Source: Pseudomonadota bacterium
GTDB lineage: Bacteria; Bdellovibrionota; JAFGOL01
NCBI GenBank assembly: GCA_026390535.1
Contig: JAPLFT010000251.1
Coordinates: 1 to 7,046 of the forward strand
Direction of reading: 5' to 3'
Length of the DNA: 7,046 bases
In this document: positions 4,470 through 7,046 of the stretch, one piece after another
How positions within the stretch are numbered: the first letter of the stretch is position 1
Layout of the letters: each line of letters starts with the position of its first letter
Position numbers and translations under genes: made by a program
The notes under the pieces: generated by a model
The model's database searches: none
Told to the model about the DNA's origin: nothing
Seen by the model: only the letters and a program-made list of their open reading frames with translations

Positions 4470-6362
4470 CTATGAAAAATTCTCTTTGACCACCATTGGC
4501 AGAGATACCCAAAAATAATTACCTTCAGCATCGTTCCTTTGACCTATATCTATTTTCCCGTTATAACCCGTTATTATCTTTTTGCTCACAAACAGGGCAA
4601 GATTTTGGAATTCCTCATCTTCTATGAACCTGGACCCGTTATCGTAAGTGCTTACTATTAAATTTGATTCGTCTTCATTAACATCTATATTAATAAAACC
4701 ATTTCCGCCTTTTTTCTGTATCAATTCAACGGAGGTATTCACTATGTTTAAAAACGCCTGAACAAGTTCGTTGAACACTCCCCTGATAGAAGCACCATGG
4801 CTATTATCGTTCAGATTTATATTTATATTCTCATGTCTTATTTGAAGCTGTACCAGAGGGATAAGCGTGGCAAAGACAGACGATATTTCTATATCCTTGA
4901 CCTCTTCATCTCTTGATTGTCTTGAAAAATGTAAAAGGTTATCGGCTATCTGCTTACATCTTTTTGCAGCTTTTTCCATTTCTATAAGATCCTCATATAG
5001 AGATGAATTTTTATCCGTCTCTCTCATCATCATCTGAAGAAAAGCAAGTATACCTCCGATAGGATTGTTTATTTCATGCGCAATAGACCCGGCAATGATA
5101 CCAATTTCGGCTAATTTTTCTGAATAGAGTATCTTTTCCTTATAAACAGTCTGTTCAGAAACATCTTTATAGAACTGAACTACGCAGTTTATTTCTTTAC
5201 CCTCGAATATAGGATATGCCCATGTCGTGTAATTTTTTTTCCTGTTTTCAAATTTTACCTGAGAACCCGTCGGTTTCCCTGTTTCAAATGTTTTGGCGAT
5301 ATTACAGCCATTACAACATGAACTTATATCGCTACCCATGACAGCGCTGTAACATTTATTTCCTAAAAGATTTTTTTCGCCTAATTGCGTAAGTTTTTCA
5401 AAAGAGCGGTTCGCCTGAATAATCTCAAAATCCCTATTTACGACCACAAGCGGTTCCCCGATAGAGTTAAAGACCGAGTCCCACTGGTCTTTAAGTTTTT
5501 TGAGTTTTGAAAACCTCATTATTTTATCTGCACACATTGCGACTATATCGGACACCCTGTCCAGTAGTTCAACCTCGGAAGAACTGAATACCGCTACATT
5601 GCCGTTTTTTGTTCTTCTTCCAAACTTTATATAACCAAGATTGGCACCCGAACAAAAAAGATGCGTAGATATAATATTAGGTGTTTCCTCGGGAAGTTTT
5701 TCCTGATGTAAAATAATCTTTACATAATCCACACCCATTGGTTCATAGAGTTGATCCACTATGATCTGTTCAAGCTCTTCTATTGAATCAGCGCTCTGTA
5801 TAGATGTGAGAAGGCTGTTTATTATCTCATACTCCGTTTCTACATCTCTCACCTTCAGGTCGGAATCTTTCATTATTTCCTGCTGTTCTTTCTGCTTATT
5901 CTCTAAAGTTGATTTTAAATTCAGCAGATACTGTTTACGGGCTGCTGCACGGGATACAAGTCCGGAGTTTTCCCTCAATAACTCTATATATTCAAATGCG
6001 GAATTTATCGAATCCGCAAAATCGGTATTACTGAACGGTTTCGGTATGAATTTAAAAATCCCCGCCTGATTTATTGCCTTTTGTATCTTGTCAAATTCTT
6101 CCGAAGATGAAACCAGTATTTTTGCCGTTTCTTTTTCTCCGGTATCAAAAGCGGTAAATAAGTCTATACCGTTCTTTATATCCAAAAAATTATCCGCTAT
6201 ATCGTAATCACACACGATACAATCAGGTTCTATCTGTTTTGCCAGCAACATGGCATCACGCACGTTACTGCTGGAATAGACATTATTAAAATTACTTTTA
6301 ACGGAACTGGTTATATCACCGCTGGGATCTACGATCAGAATTCTTAAAATATCGAAAGACAC
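4470..6362 (-). CDS. Hybrid sensor kinase REC-GAF-PAS-HisKA with degenerate ATPase domain
   Basis: Cytosolic two-component protein with no membrane segment. Receiver domain ~5-125: D12, probable phospho-acceptor D52, S85, K108 in PKPF; the second acidic residue of the usual DD pair is Pro. Then a coiled coil ~138-178, a GAF-like domain ~180-285 and a PAS domain ~292-405 with clustered C337, C349, C350, C353. HisKA: H429 in SIAHEINNP. The C-terminal ATPase fold is recognisable but its ATP site is decayed. The N-box Asn is Thr (LNIVNTSVE), the G1 box reads DNGSR, the GxGxG of G2 is reduced to NLAL, and ~14 residues of the ATP lid are absent before FVSKKII. GTG 6362 is supported by TGAGGAGGT (6380-6372) and overlaps the upstream gene by 19 nt. 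Probably a pseudokinase, phosphatase or phosphorelay partner. Confidence 0.85.
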   Translation of the reverse strand: MSFDILRILIVDPSGDITSSVKSNFNNVYSSSNVRDAMLLAKQIEPDCIVCDYDIADNFLDIKNGIDLFTAFDTGEKETAKILVSSSEEFDKIQKAINQAGIFKFIPKPFSNTDFADSINSAFEYIELLRENSGLVSRAAARKQYLLNLKSTLENKQKEQQEIMKDSDLKVRDVETEYEIINSLLTSIQSADSIEELEQIIVDQLYEPMGVDYVKIILHQEKLPEETPNIISTHLFCSGANLGYIKFGRRTKNGNVAVFSSSEVELLDRVSDIVAMCADKIMRFSKLKKLKDQWDSVFNSIGEPLVVVNRDFEIIQANRSFEKLTQLGEKNLLGNKCYSAVMGSDISSCCNGCNIAKTFETGKPTGSQVKFENRKKNYTTWAYPIFEGKEINCVVQFYKDVSEQTVYKEKILYSEKLAEIGIIAGSIAHEINNPIGGILAFLQMMMRETDKNSSLYEDLIEMEKAAKRCKQIADNLLHFSRQSRDEEVKDIEISSVFATLIPLVQLQIRHENININLNDNSHGASIRGVFNELVQAFLNIVNTSVELIQKKGGNGFINIDVNEDESNLIVSTYDNGSRFIEDEEFQNLALFVSKKIITGYNGKIDIGQRNDAEGNYFWVSLPMVVKENFS

Positions 6363-7046
6363 GCTGTTGATACCTCCTCAAGTATCGGTGCATATAGTCC
6401 ATTGATGTTTTTAATTATATCATTTGGTTTAATATCCGGAGAATAAGCGGTTTCTAAAAAAGGCAACATGTTCAAATTATGTTTTATACCGTAAGTCTCC
6501 GGTTTTTCTTTTTCCTTTTCCTTTGCATCTATTTTTGAAGGAGAAAGCAGAACATAAAGCACAGACATAAACCCGTTAAAATAATCAATATAGGCCTTTG
6601 TATAATCGCTGGAAGCCTGTTTGTAATCCACCATGAGTATTGCATGATGAAGTTTTTCCGGCAGAAATGCCTTAATATCCTTTATAAATCCCGTGTGCTC
6701 CGCCGAAACATCTATTATCAATATATCCGTATCTCCCCAATTAGTATTTATAATCATTTTCTTAAAAAATCTGAGTATTGACTCCTTATCCCAATCAACA
6801 ACGTGGGGGTCATTTATCATAAAAAGAGACGGGCTAAGATACGGATAATCAAAACTTGAAACAGGAGGAACTATACCGTTAGAGATCAATTCAAGTCCGT
6901 TTGCAGACGAAAAACCAAAATAATAAGGCAATACAGAGGAAAAAGATGTTTCAAGCAGAGCCGTTTTGTATCCCATCTTTTTCATTTTGGCCGCAAGAAG
7001 CGCAGAAAAAACAGTGGTTCCAAGTCCGCCTTTATTGGAATTTACG
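6344..7046 (-). CDS. ParA/MinD/Mrp-type P-loop NTPase, degenerate Walker A, 5' end outside window
   Basis: The frame is open beyond the Met codon at 6985 to the window edge. It adds ~20 residues that include SNKGGLGTTVFSALLAAK, the deviant Walker A of the ParA/MinD superfamily, so the start lies outside. The P-loop Lys (KGGxGK) is Thr (codon 7018-7016). CpaE/TadZ-type relatives also lack this Lys. GYKTALLE follows as the usual next strand, and the Walker B-like strand is DILIIDV. The layout around NWGDTDILIID resembles Mrp/ApbC (xWGxLDYLIID), but the PPGTGD motif is replaced by SAEHTG and no C-terminal CxxC is present. A KEKEKEKPE linker interrupts the C-terminal third. ATP hydrolysis is doubtful. 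The 19-nt overlap with the kinase suggests coupled translation and perhaps partnership in a localisation or signalling complex. Confidence 0.75.
   Translation of the reverse strand, partial: VNSNKGGLGTTVFSALLAAKMKKMGYKTALLETSFSSVLPYYFGFSSANGLELISNGIVPPVSSFDYPYLSPSLFMINDPHVVDWDKESILRFFKKMIINTNWGDTDILIIDVSAEHTGFIKDIKAFLPEKLHHAILMVDYKQASSDYTKAYIDYFNGFMSVLYVLLSPSKIDAKEKEKEKPETYGIKHNLNMLPFLETAYSPDIKPNDIIKNINGLYAPILEEVSTACLSIF

Noticed and set aside
5761..6069. Plus-strand 102-codon open frame
   Set aside because: It is antisense to the receiver, coiled-coil and GAF part of the kinase, which has clear homology.

Overview
This is an AT-rich bacterial window. It has strong Shine-Dalgarno sites, tightly packed minus-strand genes, a one-piece tmRNA and what looks like a textbook sigma-54 promoter. 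Together these suggest a bacterium that uses sigma-54, perhaps an uncultured Gram-negative lineage. Nothing here fixes the taxon; Omnitrophota or Elusimicrobiota-like is only a guess.

Layout, left to right. (1) Positions 2-721 (+) hold the 3' part of a metzincin-type zinc metalloprotease gene that runs in from outside the window. (2) Positions 749-849 hold a ~100-bp imperfect inverted repeat, directly beyond the 3' end of the next gene. (3) Positions 858-1212 (-) are ssrA (tmRNA), with a perfect 22-bp palindrome and a probable extended -10 promoter upstream. (4) The 342 bp between ssrA and the next gene (1213-1554) appear non-coding and dense in regulatory signals: the ssrA promoter, two 29-bp-phased direct repeats with an overlapping dyad, and a sigma-54 promoter at 1493-1508. 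(5) That promoter points at a 59-codon gene (1555-1734, +), which ends at a bidirectional hairpin terminator (1791-1827). (6) From 1849 to the right edge everything is on the minus strand. In transcription order: a degenerate ParA/MinD/Mrp-type NTPase (3' part), a REC-GAF-PAS-HisKA sensor kinase with a decayed ATPase domain, lipA, coaD, a class I aminotransferase, and after a 101-bp gap a 106-codon gene of unknown function.

The first five minus-strand genes overlap or nearly abut (19-nt overlap, 3-nt gap, overlap, ATGA overlap), so they are probably one operon. Its most striking property is damage. lipA lacks its C-terminal RSS-type tail, and the adjoining coaD lacks its N-terminal nucleotide-binding motif. 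The two lesions meet at one point near 3694, as one deletion would leave them. The aminotransferase lacks ~47 residues in frame near 3008. The kinase lacks its ATP lid and glycine boxes, and the neighbouring NTPase has Thr in place of the P-loop Lys. Either this is a decaying or repurposed operon, or the assembly has lost segments; reads across 3008 and 3694 would decide.

The best candidate for something undescribed is the sigma-54-controlled 59-residue protein with its compact upstream control region.
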